Assembly: GCF_024171725.1 (NCBI RefSeq) | Contig: NZ_JAMTCG010000004.1 | Span: 528,137-592,136, forward strand | Reading direction: 5' to 3' | From: Williamsia serinedens | GTDB lineage: Bacteria > Actinomycetota > Actinomycetes > Mycobacteriales > Mycobacteriaceae | DNA: 64,000 nt | Shown here: one piece after another, positions 25,423 through 34,061 of the stretch | Position numbering within the stretch: the first letter of the stretch is position 1 | Layout of the letters: each line of letters begins with the position of its first letter | Translations under genes and position numbers: made by a program | The notes under the pieces: model-generated | Database searches by the model: none | Told to the model about the DNA's origin: nothing | Seen by the model: only the letters and a program-made list of their open reading frames with translations

Positions 25423-26336
25423 TCGGCGGACGCCCGACCGACGACCTCGGGGCCGGACACGGCCGCCATCGCCTGCCCCACCTGGGCGAGCGTCATCGGC
25501 GGGGTCTCGACATGGTCGGCGTAGGCGAGCAGCTGCAACTCGGCCGGCGCGTAGCGCCCGATGAAGTTGCCTGCCGCACTGAACACCTCGCCGGTGATCG
25601 GCGCGGACATCCGGGACAGCAGCTGTGCGTACGTGCTCGTCACGTACGCCGCCGGGGCGGGATCGGCTGCAGCGGCGTGTGTCCCGGCATCCAGGATCCC
25701 TCGGTCCCGCAGGCCGTCGATGTGGCGGTGGTAGTCCTCACCGGTCGACAACCGCGTGCGTGCGCCGGGCATGACGACGTTCACCCGCACCCCGAGATGC
25801 CGGAGATCTGCGGCCGCGGCCAGCGCGAGGCCCGTGACCCCGGCCTTGGCGGCCGGATACGCCGACCCGCCGAAGATCCCCAGCGCCGCGGCGGATCCGC
25901 TGAGGACGATCGATCCTCCGCCGCCCTCGGCCAGGACCGGCGCCGCGGCCCGGGTCACCTCGAAAGCGCTGGTGAGATGGCTTGCCACGACGTCGGCGAA
26001 CACCTCGGAGTCCATGGAGAGCACCGACGACCCCGGCGGCTCGGCGATTCCCGCGCAGTTCGCCACACCGTCGAGGCGACCGAACGACTCGACCGCGGTC
26101 CGGACCAGCGCGTGCGCCACCGCGGCATCGGAGGCACTGCCGACGACCGGCTCCGCCCGACCGCCCGACGACCGGATCGCCTCGACCGTCGCCTCGACGA
26201 CGTACCGATCACGGCCGTTCACGACGACGGCCGCACCGAGCTCCGCGAGACGCACCACCAGCGCGGCCCCGATCCCACGGCTGGACCCGGCGACGGCGAA
26301 GACCTGTCCCGACAACGTGTCGGGGGCGTCGGTCAC
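25416..26336 (-). CDS. Short-chain dehydrogenase/reductase
   Basis: A 306-residue SDR. Cofactor motif AGSSRGIGAA (residues 14-23), NCAGI, catalytic serine in SIVLSGSAAALG and YPAAK. A 50-residue C-terminal extension follows the normal fold (from about residue 250). It oxidises or reduces an alcohol/ketone with NAD(P). GTG 26336 overlaps the acyl-CoA ligase stop (GTGA). It is the last gene of the long CYP51/CYP123 transcription unit. Confidence 0.85.
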   Translation of the reverse strand: MTDAPDTLSGQVFAVAGSSRGIGAALVVRLAELGAAVVVNGRDRYVVEATVEAIRSSGGRAEPVVGSASDAAVAHALVRTAVESFGRLDGVANCAGIAEPPGSSVLSMDSEVFADVVASHLTSAFEVTRAAAPVLAEGGGGSIVLSGSAAALGIFGGSAYPAAKAGVTGLALAAAADLRHLGVRVNVVMPGARTRLSTGEDYHRHIDGLRDRGILDAGTHAAAADPAPAAYVTSTYAQLLSRMSAPITGEVFSAAGNFIGRYAPAELQLLAYADHVETPPMTLAQVGQAMAAVSGPEVVGRASADH

Positions 26337-27961
26337 GTGGCCGGGTGGAGTCGGTCGTGCGTCGGGGCGCCACCCCGCGAGATCTCGGTGGCCCACCGGT
26401 AGTCCGGCTTGCCGCTCGGGGTCCGCTGCACCTGGTCGACCACCCAGTACGCACACGGGATCTTGTACCCCGCGAGCCTGTCCCGCAGGTGGGCCTCCAC
26501 GTCGGCGAAGTCGACGGCGGGACCGACGACGCTCACCACCGCGGCGACACGGTGCCCGAACCTCTCGTCACGCACGCCCACCACCGTGGCGTCGACGATC
26601 CCCGGGTGCGCCTTGAGGTGGCCTTCCACCTCCTCCACGAAGACCTTCTCCCCACCGGTGTTCACCACCTGGGAACCGCGGCCCAGCAACGTGATCGACC
26701 CGTCGGACTCCAGGCGCGCGCGGTCGCCGCTGACGACCATCCGGACACCGTCGTGCTCGCGGAAGATCGTCGCCGTCTTCACCGGGTCGTTCAGGTATCC
26801 GACAGGGAGGAAACCCGTCTTGGCGAACCATCCCTCGCCGGGTGCGTCGACCAGGACGCCGTCGTCGTCGATCACCGTCGCGCCCCGACCGGCAGGCACG
26901 CGCGGTCCGCCGCTGTAGGCGGACCGTGCGAACGAGGTGTCCGCCGACGAGTAGACGGTGATGCCACCGAAGCCGGTCTCCGACGACCCGATGGAGTCGC
27001 TGATCGCCGCGGTCGGCAGCAGCTCCAGCATCTGCGCCTTGAGCGCCGGGGAGAACAGTGCCGCACCGGAACTGATCGCGAGCAGCGACGGCACCGACAC
27101 GGCTGTGCCCGCCGCGGCACGCGAACGCAGTTCCTCGATGAGGGGCAACGCCATCGCGTCGCCCGTGATCACGAGGATGTTCGCCTCCTGACGGGCGACG
27201 ACGTCCCACACCGACGAGGCGTCGAACCGCGGCTCGTACATCACCGTGTTGCCGGAGAACAGTGCCCCCAGCGACGGCAGCAGGCCGGAGACGTGGATGA
27301 GTGGTGGCAGCATCAGGAACCGCATGCCCTGCGTGGCGCCGGCGGCCGCGGACTCCGCAGCCGATCTCGACTGCTGCCACTCGTCGGCGAGCAGTTCCCC
27401 GGAGTAGAAGTCGATCCCGCCGCCGAGCACCCGCCAGATGTCGGAGTGGTTCCATATGACGCCCTTCGGCGCGCCCGTCGTCCCACCCGTGTACATGAGG
27501 AAGCGATCGTCGTCGCGACGCTCGCCGAAATCCCGCTCCGACGACTGCGCCTCGAGCGCGGTGTCGAGTTCCGTGCCGCTGACGACCACGGTGGCACCGA
27601 TCGCGGTGGCAGCGGCATGTGCGACGTCGGCGTGATCCGGCTGGGTGACGACGGCCCTGACTGCGGCGTCGGAGTAGACGTGCCGCGCCTCCTCGACGCG
27701 GTAGCGGTGGTTGACGTTCACTGCCGCGGCACGCAGCTTGTACGACGCCAGGAACGCGACGAGCGCATCGACGTCGTTGTGCATGTGCACCGCGACGTGG
27801 TCGCCCTCGCCCACCCCGGACTCGGCCAGGAGATGCGCGAGCCGGTTGGCCCGGCCCTCGACGTCGGCGAAGGTGTGGTGCCGACCGTTGTCGATCACCG
27901 CCACACGATCGGGGACCGCGTCGACGGCATGCTCGAACAGGTCCGCGAGATTCTGGGCCAC
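26333..27961 (-). CDS. Acyl-CoA synthetase (FadD-like AMP-binding protein)
   Basis: A 542-residue adenylate-forming enzyme. P-loop-like YTGGTTGAPKG near residue 156, an A5-type SSETGFGG, SGDRARL, and the C-terminal lysine region RTPSGKPDYRW. It activates a carboxylic acid with ATP and CoA. In this operon the acid may come from P450 and aldehyde dehydrogenase oxidation. GAGGAGG supports GTG 27961. It follows the unknown 417-residue gene after 12 nt. Confidence 0.9.
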   Translation of the reverse strand: MAQNLADLFEHAVDAVPDRVAVIDNGRHHTFADVEGRANRLAHLLAESGVGEGDHVAVHMHNDVDALVAFLASYKLRAAAVNVNHRYRVEEARHVYSDAAVRAVVTQPDHADVAHAAATAIGATVVVSGTELDTALEAQSSERDFGERRDDDRFLMYTGGTTGAPKGVIWNHSDIWRVLGGGIDFYSGELLADEWQQSRSAAESAAAGATQGMRFLMLPPLIHVSGLLPSLGALFSGNTVMYEPRFDASSVWDVVARQEANILVITGDAMALPLIEELRSRAAAGTAVSVPSLLAISSGAALFSPALKAQMLELLPTAAISDSIGSSETGFGGITVYSSADTSFARSAYSGGPRVPAGRGATVIDDDGVLVDAPGEGWFAKTGFLPVGYLNDPVKTATIFREHDGVRMVVSGDRARLESDGSITLLGRGSQVVNTGGEKVFVEEVEGHLKAHPGIVDATVVGVRDERFGHRVAAVVSVVGPAVDFADVEAHLRDRLAGYKIPCAYWVVDQVQRTPSGKPDYRWATEISRGGAPTHDRLHPAT

Positions 27962-27973
27962 CGGGCCTCCTCG

Positions 27974-29227
27974 TCAGCCGACAGGGGTGATCGGGAGCAG
28001 CGGTCGCGGCGTCCCACGGTCGGTGAACGCGAAGGTCGCGCCCCCGCTGAATCGGGCCACGGCGACCTCGCCGGATTCGGCGAGTTCGTCGTCTTGCCAA
28101 CCGAAGTCGACAGTGAGGGCACCGTCGTCGACGCGGGCGCCCTCGATCACCCAGTGCGGGTCGACGGCGGTCGCGATCGCCTGCAGCGGTCCGAGATGGT
28201 CGGGGTCGATGAACGTGACCCAGCCGCGGTCGTCCACGGCAGGACCGCGCTGCGGGATGCGCACCGACACCGACTTCTCGTCGGCCGACCGTTCGACGTC
28301 GATCCCCACGTACTGATGCGGGCCGAGCACGGGGTGGAGCTCGAACACCCGCGCGAGTCCCTCGGCGTCACGAGGGAGGTCGAGTGCGGCGCGGATGCGG
28401 TCGGCCGCGAGCCCAGAGATGCCGGTCAGCTGCTTGCGGACGAGTTTGTCGACGCCGGCCTCGTCGGTACGGCGACGGACGGCCCAGATGTAGCCGAGGG
28501 CCAGCAGCTGATGCTGCAGCGCCACCTCCTCCGCAGCACGGATGAGCGTGCTGCGCGCCCAGTCTCGGAACTGCAGGTCGTCGAGGAGGTCGCCGGAGTA
28601 GTCCGTCCACCCGGGCTCGTCGTGGTCGATGGCGGACAGCGTCAGGCTCGCCGCCGCGGTGTCGAACATGGCCGCCGTGTAGTCCGGCAGTTCCAGGTCC
28701 TCGCGGCTCTCGTCGATGGTGACGGTCCACTCGCAGTGGGGCGTCCGGTCCGCGGGACGGCGCGGGGGCCGGTGGACCGGACGGATTCGCGCCTTGCGGT
28801 TGGTCGCGACCGCGGTGGCGTCGAACGTCGGGTCCTCGATCGTGTGGCACATCGACGTCACGTAGTCGTCGCCGAGTGGTTCGACGTCGAGCAGGGCCCC
28901 GCAGTGGTCGAGGACGAACCGGCCGGTGTGGTCGTCGACCACCTCGTAGCGGAAGTCCATGAACTGCGGTGGCGCACCGATGTCCAGCTGCAGGCACTTG
29001 AACATGTCCGGCACGGTGTTCCCGGCGACGCCCATCGCGGCACGCATCCGGGCCGTGTAGACCGGGCTCGCCGCCATCCACTCCTCGATGGCCACCTGCG
29101 CCATCTCCTCACGCCCGAAGGCGCCGATGACATGGGCCATTCCGCTGCGGTCGATCAACTGACCGGACAGCAGCAGTTCGGGGAGCAGGATCGCGAGCTG
29201 CTCCCGACTCAGGTCGCTGTAGGTCAT
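27974..29227 (-). CDS. Unknown protein in CYP51/CYP123 operon
   Basis: A 417-residue soluble protein, no family recognised. The first half holds a Cys/His-rich stretch (FVLDHCGALLD at about residue 105, SMCHTIEDPTF at about 126, PHCEW at about 165) that could bind metal or a cofactor. The middle is helical (RSTLIRAAEEVALQHQLLALGYIWAVRR), and the C-terminal third is beta-rich. It lies 4 nt after the NTF2-like gene and 12 nt before the acyl-CoA ligase. That places it in the same pathway; a role as an oxidoreductase or hydrolase would be a guess. Confidence 0.7.
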   Translation of the reverse strand: MTYSDLSREQLAILLPELLLSGQLIDRSGMAHVIGAFGREEMAQVAIEEWMAASPVYTARMRAAMGVAGNTVPDMFKCLQLDIGAPPQFMDFRYEVVDDHTGRFVLDHCGALLDVEPLGDDYVTSMCHTIEDPTFDATAVATNRKARIRPVHRPPRRPADRTPHCEWTVTIDESREDLELPDYTAAMFDTAAASLTLSAIDHDEPGWTDYSGDLLDDLQFRDWARSTLIRAAEEVALQHQLLALGYIWAVRRRTDEAGVDKLVRKQLTGISGLAADRIRAALDLPRDAEGLARVFELHPVLGPHQYVGIDVERSADEKSVSVRIPQRGPAVDDRGWVTFIDPDHLGPLQAIATAVDPHWVIEGARVDDGALTVDFGWQDDELAESGEVAVARFSGGATFAFTDRGTPRPLLPITPVG

Positions 29228-29231
29228 CGAC

Positions 29232-29783
29232 TCACCAGAACGGGACGGGGGTCTTGCCGAGCGGGTACCACCCCGGCAGCGGCTCCTTCGCGTTCGCGAC
29301 GCGGTCCATCCGCCCCTTCATCCCCTCGGAGAGGTCGCCGTTCTTCATCATCTCCATGAAGAGCGCGATGACGTTCCCGTAGTCGAAGAAGTCACGCTGC
29401 CAGACGAACTGGAAGTTCCCGCCGTACTTGAACCAGCTGCCCTGGATGCCCTCCAGCCCGTACTGCGTGCCGTCGGGTCGCTTTCCGTCGTACATCTGCT
29501 TCCAGAAGCCGATCATGTCGCCGGACTTCTCGTCGATCACCCACGACTGGTAGGGGTACGTCCAGCCGTCGAGACCGTCCATCTCGTAGCCGATCGCGAA
29601 GTCCCGGATCTCGTCGCGGCCGACGGCCATGAAGTCGTCGTTCGGCCCGTAGTTCCACCCGTAGGTGGCGTCCTCGGCGTAGAACTCCGCCAGCGGACGC
29701 CAGTCGCCGGCCTTCTCGGCGTCCCGGTTGGCCTGCAGCCACCGTTCGACCATCTCGTCCATCTCAGCGCGATCGAAAGCCAT
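29232..29783 (-). CDS. NTF2-like protein of CYP51/CYP123 operon
   Basis: A 183-residue cystatin-like protein: EMVERWLQANRDAEKAGDWRPLAEFY, then DATYGWNYGPNDDFMAVGRDEI, and a Trp/Tyr-rich pocket (WTYPYQSWVID). M. tuberculosis has an NTF2-fold protein near the same cluster. GGAAGG upstream favours ATG 29783; a GTG four codons earlier would abut that site. Confidence 0.78.
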   Translation of the reverse strand: MAFDRAEMDEMVERWLQANRDAEKAGDWRPLAEFYAEDATYGWNYGPNDDFMAVGRDEIRDFAIGYEMDGLDGWTYPYQSWVIDEKSGDMIGFWKQMYDGKRPDGTQYGLEGIQGSWFKYGGNFQFVWQRDFFDYGNVIALFMEMMKNGDLSEGMKGRMDRVANAKEPLPGWYPLGKTPVPFW

Positions 29784-29821
29784 GGGGATGGGCACCTTCC
29801 ACTTCGTCGGGGATGTGTCTG

Positions 29822-30022
29822 TCAGTCACCGACGAGCCGGAGGGCCTGCGTCGGGCAGTAGGCGACGGCGCGTTCCACGTCGTCGACGTCGTCGGTGTCC
29901 ACCTCGGTGCGGAGCAGTTCGACGTGGTCCTTGTGGGCGCGGAAGTACTCGGCGGCTTCCATCTCGCAGACCCCGTGCCCCTGACACAGGTCGAGATCCA
30001 CCTCGATCCTCACCCCGGTCAC
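29822..30022 (-). CDS. Ferredoxin, 3Fe-4S type, CYP51 partner
   Basis: A 66-residue acidic ferredoxin. Ligands CQGHGVC near residues 13-19 and CPTQAL near 56 give a three-cysteine cluster, as in P450-linked 3Fe-4S ferredoxins such as Rv0763c. GTG 30022 overlaps the CYP51 stop (GTGA). It should carry electrons from a reductase (FprB-type or FprA) to CYP51 and perhaps CYP123. Confidence 0.9.
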   Translation of the reverse strand: MTGVRIEVDLDLCQGHGVCEMEAAEYFRAHKDHVELLRTEVDTDDVDDVERAVAYCPTQALRLVGD

Positions 30023-31365
30023 CGCGCCCGACGCCGGTAGGCCACCCGGCACGGTTGTTGCAGCTGGACCACCATCTTCGAATGGTCGTTGCGGTACGAC
30101 TCCGAGGGTTGCAGCATCTCGAAGTCGTAGTTCTGCAACAGGACCGAGAAGATGGCCTTGAGCTGCATCATGGCGAACTGCGCCCCGACACAGCGGTGCC
30201 GACCGGCACCGAACGGGATCCACGTCCACCGGTTGGCCAGGTCCTCCTGGCGCGGCTTCTGGTACCGGTCGGGGTCGAAGGCGTCCGGGTCCGGGAAGTC
30301 TTCGGGCAGACGATTGCTCACCGCCGGCGACACGGCGACCGTCTGCCCGGCGGTGATCTCGACGTCCTCGATGTGGATGTCGTTCTGCACGACCCGCATC
30401 AGCACGATGAGCGGCGGGTGCAGGCGCAGCGACTCCTTCAGCGCGGCCTCGAGCTTCGGCATCTGCCGCGTGTGGGCGAAGGTGTACTCCGGCCTGTCCC
30501 CCGCCGGTGTGTCGCCGTAGATCTCGTCGAGTTCCGCGATGACCTGGTCCATGTACTCGCGATGCCGGAGCAACTCGATGAGGGTCCACGCGGCGGTACC
30601 CGACGTGGTGTGGTGGCCGGCGAACATCATCGAGATGAACATCCCGGTGATCGTGTTCGCGTCGAACCCGACCGAGACCAGCACGTCCATCAGATCTCGA
30701 TCGGCCTTCTCGGCCGGCGGGTTCGCGATCCGCTCGCGCATGACGCCCTCGATGAATTCGACCAGCTCCGCGCGGGACTCGTCACGCTTGCGGAAGCTCT
30801 CGATGTCGGCGTGGAAGTCGACGTACGCGATCGGGTCGGTGCCCTTCTCCAGGTCGTGGAACAGATGCGCGATCCGTCCGTCGAGCTGCTCGCGGAACTT
30901 CCCACCGATCAGGCACGACGACGAGGTGTAGAGCGTCAGCTCGGCGAAGAACTCGAGCAGGTCGATCTCGCCCTCGTCGCCCCAGTCGGCGATGATCCGC
31001 TCGACCTCGTTCGGGATGGTGACGGCGTGACGCTTCATGTGGTCGGCCTTGAGGGCGGCGTTGTGGATCGCCGACGACCGCTCCTCGGGACTCGTGTCGA
31101 ACACGACGCCCTCACCGAACACCGGTGTCATGAACGGGTACGCGGCCGCCTGGTCGAGGTCTTCCTCGGGGGCGCGGAAGAACTCCTCGTTGGCCGCGGC
31201 ACCGCTGACGAGGACGACTTCGCGGTCGGCCAGTTGGAACTGGCCGACGTCGCCGCACTCCTCGCGGACACGCCAGAACAGGCCGATCGGATCCGTCGCG
31301 AGTTCCTCGAGATGGCCGTGTTCGCCCTCGCCGCCGGAGACGCGGGCGGGCTTGGTGAGTGTCAT
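30019..31365 (-). CDS. cyp51: Cytochrome P450 CYP51 (sterol 14-alpha-demethylase family)
   Basis: A 448-residue P450 close in length to M. tuberculosis CYP51. The CYP51 I-helix MFAGHHTTSGTAAWTLIEL is present, with the diagnostic double histidine. The K-helix ESLRLHPPLIVLMR and heme loop PFGAGRHRCVGAQ follow, cysteine at about 392. CYP51 removes the 14-alpha methyl of sterols, but bacteria of this group make no such sterol, so the natural substrate is open. It is coupled on both sides (SDR upstream, ferredoxin downstream). Confidence 0.95.
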   Translation of the reverse strand: MTLTKPARVSGGEGEHGHLEELATDPIGLFWRVREECGDVGQFQLADREVVLVSGAAANEEFFRAPEEDLDQAAAYPFMTPVFGEGVVFDTSPEERSSAIHNAALKADHMKRHAVTIPNEVERIIADWGDEGEIDLLEFFAELTLYTSSSCLIGGKFREQLDGRIAHLFHDLEKGTDPIAYVDFHADIESFRKRDESRAELVEFIEGVMRERIANPPAEKADRDLMDVLVSVGFDANTITGMFISMMFAGHHTTSGTAAWTLIELLRHREYMDQVIAELDEIYGDTPAGDRPEYTFAHTRQMPKLEAALKESLRLHPPLIVLMRVVQNDIHIEDVEITAGQTVAVSPAVSNRLPEDFPDPDAFDPDRYQKPRQEDLANRWTWIPFGAGRHRCVGAQFAMMQLKAIFSVLLQNYDFEMLQPSESYRNDHSKMVVQLQQPCRVAYRRRAR

Positions 31366-32168
31366 CGGGGGTCTCCTGACTCGGGGTCGGGTACTCGGGT
31401 GAGGGCGGCTTCGGCCTCCACCTCGACGAGTCGCATGTGCGCTCCCCGAGGCATGCCGACGACCGCGGTGATGGCCTGCGCGAGATGTTCGGGGCGCATG
31501 AAGTTGCCGTGGCGCGCGAAGCCGAACGGCATCCAGTCGTTGAGCATCGCGGTGGTGACCTCGGGGTCGACGTTCATCCCCATCCCGGTGAGCGTCTGTC
31601 CGGGACGGACCAGGCTCACGCGGACACCGGAGCCCTCGACCTCCATCTGCGCGGTGAGCGCGAAGGCCTCGAGGCCTGCCTTGGCGGCCGCGTAGGCGCC
31701 CATGTGCGGGCGGGGGTCGACCGCCACGTCCGAGGAGATGAACACGAAATCCCCACGGCGACGGTCCATCATCTCGGGCACGACGCGTCGGAAGAGTCGC
31801 TGCGCACCGGTGAGGTGGATGGCGACCTGTGCGGCGAACTCGTCGGTGGTCGCCTCGAACGTCCGGCCGGGTGCCATGTCCCCGGCTCCCGACACGACGA
31901 CCTCTACCGCGCCCAGCGCGGCCTCCGCCTTGTGCACGCAGTCGTCGATCGACGCCGGGTCGGTCACGTCCAGGGACACCGCGACGGCCTCGCCGCCGGC
32001 GTCGGTGATCTGGTCGACGAACTCCTGACACTTCTCCAGACGGCGGGCACCGAGGGCGACGGGATACCCTGCCGCGGCGAGCATGACGCCCGTCGCGGCG
32101 CCGATCCCCGACGACCCGCCGGCGATCAGCACCGGGCGGCGTTCCGGATGAGGTCCGAACCGCGGCAT
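31362..32168 (-). CDS. Short-chain dehydrogenase (Rv0765c-like)
   Basis: A 268-residue SDR. Nucleotide motif LIAGGSSGIGAATG, catalytic SDVAVDPRPHMGAYAAAK (Ser, Tyr-x3-Lys). It sits between CYP123 and CYP51 with base-level overlaps on each side (TGATG with CYP123, ATGA with CYP51), as in the tuberculosis cluster. It probably oxidises a P450-made hydroxyl. Confidence 0.88.
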   Translation of the reverse strand: MPRFGPHPERRPVLIAGGSSGIGAATGVMLAAAGYPVALGARRLEKCQEFVDQITDAGGEAVAVSLDVTDPASIDDCVHKAEAALGAVEVVVSGAGDMAPGRTFEATTDEFAAQVAIHLTGAQRLFRRVVPEMMDRRRGDFVFISSDVAVDPRPHMGAYAAAKAGLEAFALTAQMEVEGSGVRVSLVRPGQTLTGMGMNVDPEVTTAMLNDWMPFGFARHGNFMRPEHLAQAITAVVGMPRGAHMRLVEVEAEAALTRVPDPESGDPR

Positions 32169-33412
32169 CAGCGCACGCTCACCGACATCGGCAACGTCGC
32201 GAAACCGCGCACGTTGATCGAGTGGAACCGCTCGGCGCGGTCGAGGTCGAGCTCGAACGAGCGCACCGACCGGACGATCTCACCGAGCGCGACGTTCGCC
32301 TCGAGTCGCGCGAGGTGCGCGCCGAGGCAGAAATGCGTCCCCAGACCGAAACTCGTGAGGGTCTGTGAGCTGTCCCGGCCGATGCGGTACTCGTCGGGTG
32401 CGTCGAAGACGTCCTCGTCGCGGTTGGCCGAGCCGACCAGGAGCAGGACGCGCTGTCCCGCCGGGATGGTGTACCCGCCGTACTCGACGTCCTCCATGAC
32501 CCGACGCAGCACCATCTGCGTCGAGTTGTCGTAGCGCAGCGTCTCCTCCGTCCACTGCGGGACCGCATCGGGGTCGGTCAGCGGTTTGGCCAGCTCCTCG
32601 GGGTTGCGGAAGCCCCAGTACGCCGCGTTCGCAAGCAGTTTCGTGGTCGTCTCGTTGCCGGCGACGATCATGAGGATCATGAAGCCGATGATCTCGCCCT
32701 CGGTGAGCGTCGTCGGCTCACCGGTCTCGTCGTCGACGATCTCCGCGCGGATGAGCGCGGACACCAGGTCGTCGCCGAGGTTCTGTCGGCGGTCGGCGAT
32801 CAGGTCGGCGTAGTAGGTGACGAGCTCGAAATAGGCATTCACCGCCGCCTCGGGGACGTCGAAGACACCCTCGTCCCGATGGATCAGCGCGTCGGACAGT
32901 TCCCGCAGTCGCGCGCGGTCGGCGACGGGGACGAGCATCAGCTCGCTGACGACGTCCATCGGCAGCAGCCCGGCGAACTCCGCGACGTAATCGAACTCGC
33001 CGAGCTCCAGGCACTTGTCCCAGTGCTGGTGGGTGATCTCGCGGACGCGGTCGGCGAGGTGGTTGACCCGCGCCGGGGTGAACCCCTTCGACACGAGCTT
33101 GCGGATGCGCATGTGCTTCGGGTCGTCCATGGCCAGGAACGACATCGACAGGTGGGCGTCGGGTCCGTAGGCAGCCGGGTCCATCGAGACACCCCAGCTG
33201 TTCGACAACCGTTGCGCGTCACGGAAGGCCGTGCGCACGTCCTCGTGCTTGCTGAACGCCCAGAAGTCGAGGGCACCGTTGTAGAACACCGGCGCCTGCG
33301 CGCGCAGCCGTGCGTACGTCGGGTACGGGTCGTCGTGGAACGCGTAGTCGTAGGGGTCGAACGGGACCCGGTCCTGCATGCCGGGCACGCCGGCCTCGGT
33401 CCCCGTGGTCAC
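32168..33412 (-). CDS. cyp123: Cytochrome P450, CYP123-like
   Basis: A 414-residue P450. I-helix LMIVAGNETTTKLLANA, K-helix EETLRYDNSTQ, heme loop SFGLGTHFCLGAH with cysteine at about 362, and C-terminal SINVRGFATLPMSV. Sequence and position between TetR and SDR match CYP123 of M. tuberculosis. Its substrate is unknown there too. GTG 33412 overlaps the TetR stop (GTGA). Confidence 0.88.
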   Translation of the reverse strand: MTTGTEAGVPGMQDRVPFDPYDYAFHDDPYPTYARLRAQAPVFYNGALDFWAFSKHEDVRTAFRDAQRLSNSWGVSMDPAAYGPDAHLSMSFLAMDDPKHMRIRKLVSKGFTPARVNHLADRVREITHQHWDKCLELGEFDYVAEFAGLLPMDVVSELMLVPVADRARLRELSDALIHRDEGVFDVPEAAVNAYFELVTYYADLIADRRQNLGDDLVSALIRAEIVDDETGEPTTLTEGEIIGFMILMIVAGNETTTKLLANAAYWGFRNPEELAKPLTDPDAVPQWTEETLRYDNSTQMVLRRVMEDVEYGGYTIPAGQRVLLLVGSANRDEDVFDAPDEYRIGRDSSQTLTSFGLGTHFCLGAHLARLEANVALGEIVRSVRSFELDLDRAERFHSINVRGFATLPMSVSVR

Positions 33413-33996
33413 CGGTGCTCCTCGAGCAGCAGCTTGGCCGCCGAGGCCAGCCTGTCGGCGATGTCGGAGTAGGTCTGATAGCCCATCCCGGCGCGCACCA
33501 GCGCCCCGGAGTACAGCATCTCGAGCAGTTCGACGCGCTCGTCGTCGGTGTCGACCGGCAGACCGAGAGCCGTGGCGAGCCGTTCGCGGATGAAGCCGCC
33601 GACGCGGATGCGCAGGTGCGCCACATCGGGATCCGACCCGAGCAGCGCGACGGTCACCGCACCCGCCAACTGCTCCTCGCCGGCGACGACGAGTGCCACG
33701 TCGCGCAGCACCACGGCCGCGCGCTCGGTGATGTCGAGAGACGGGTCGGGCGCGGGCACCGACGACACGAGCATCCGCCAGAACAGCTCGGCCACGAGGT
33801 GGTTCTTCGAGCTGAAGTAGGTGTAGGCCGTGGCGGGGGCGACGCCCGCGCGCTTGGCGACCATGCGGACCGTCATCGCCTCGAAACCGTCCTCGTGCAG
33901 CACTTCTCGCGCTGCCTCGGTCAGTCGGCGGACGGTCTCGGCCTGCTGGTCGGTCAACCGGCGACGGGTCGACTCGTGGGACGAGGGGCTGGACAT
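33409..33996 (-). CDS. TetR-family regulator (Rv0767c-like)
   Basis: A 195-residue TetR protein. Helix-turn-helix VRMVAKRAGVAPATAYTYFSSKNHLVAE. First gene of the CYP123/CYP51 arm and divergent from the aldehyde dehydrogenase arm, so it is the likely repressor of both. ATG 33996 is taken as start; a GTG at 34005 would sit only 3 nt from the -10 box. Confidence 0.88.
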   Translation of the reverse strand: MSSPSSHESTRRRLTDQQAETVRRLTEAAREVLHEDGFEAMTVRMVAKRAGVAPATAYTYFSSKNHLVAELFWRMLVSSVPAPDPSLDITERAAVVLRDVALVVAGEEQLAGAVTVALLGSDPDVAHLRIRVGGFIRERLATALGLPVDTDDERVELLEMLYSGALVRAGMGYQTYSDIADRLASAAKLLLEEHR

Positions 33997-34007
33997 GTGG
34001 GCCACGC

Positions 34008-34048
34008 TACATTACGTTTGAGCACCAGTCCAGACACGTGTCCAGAAT
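34008..34048. promoter_or_regulatory. Divergent promoter and operator of the P450 / aldehyde dehydrogenase arms
   Basis: Overlapping -10 boxes face both ways: TACATT (34008-34013, +) and TAATGT (34009-34014, -). Just downstream for the + strand lies TCCAGACACGTGTCCAGA, with the palindrome GACACGTGTC at 34033-34042. Eighteen bases at 34023-34040 match 15 of 18 at 47453-47470 (consensus CACCAGTCYAGWCASGTG). Confidence 0.6.
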
Positions 34049-34061
34049 GGAGTCGACCACG

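Noticed and set aside
25982..29359. 1125-residue plus-strand ORF
   Set aside because: It runs antisense to four supported genes, is Arg/Asp/His-biased as expected for shadow frames in high-GC DNA, and has no recognisable domain.
31366..32031. Upstream extension of CYP51 to 670 residues
   Set aside because: The extra N-terminus is a wrong-frame reading of the SDR gene; CYP51 has its normal length from ATG 31365.
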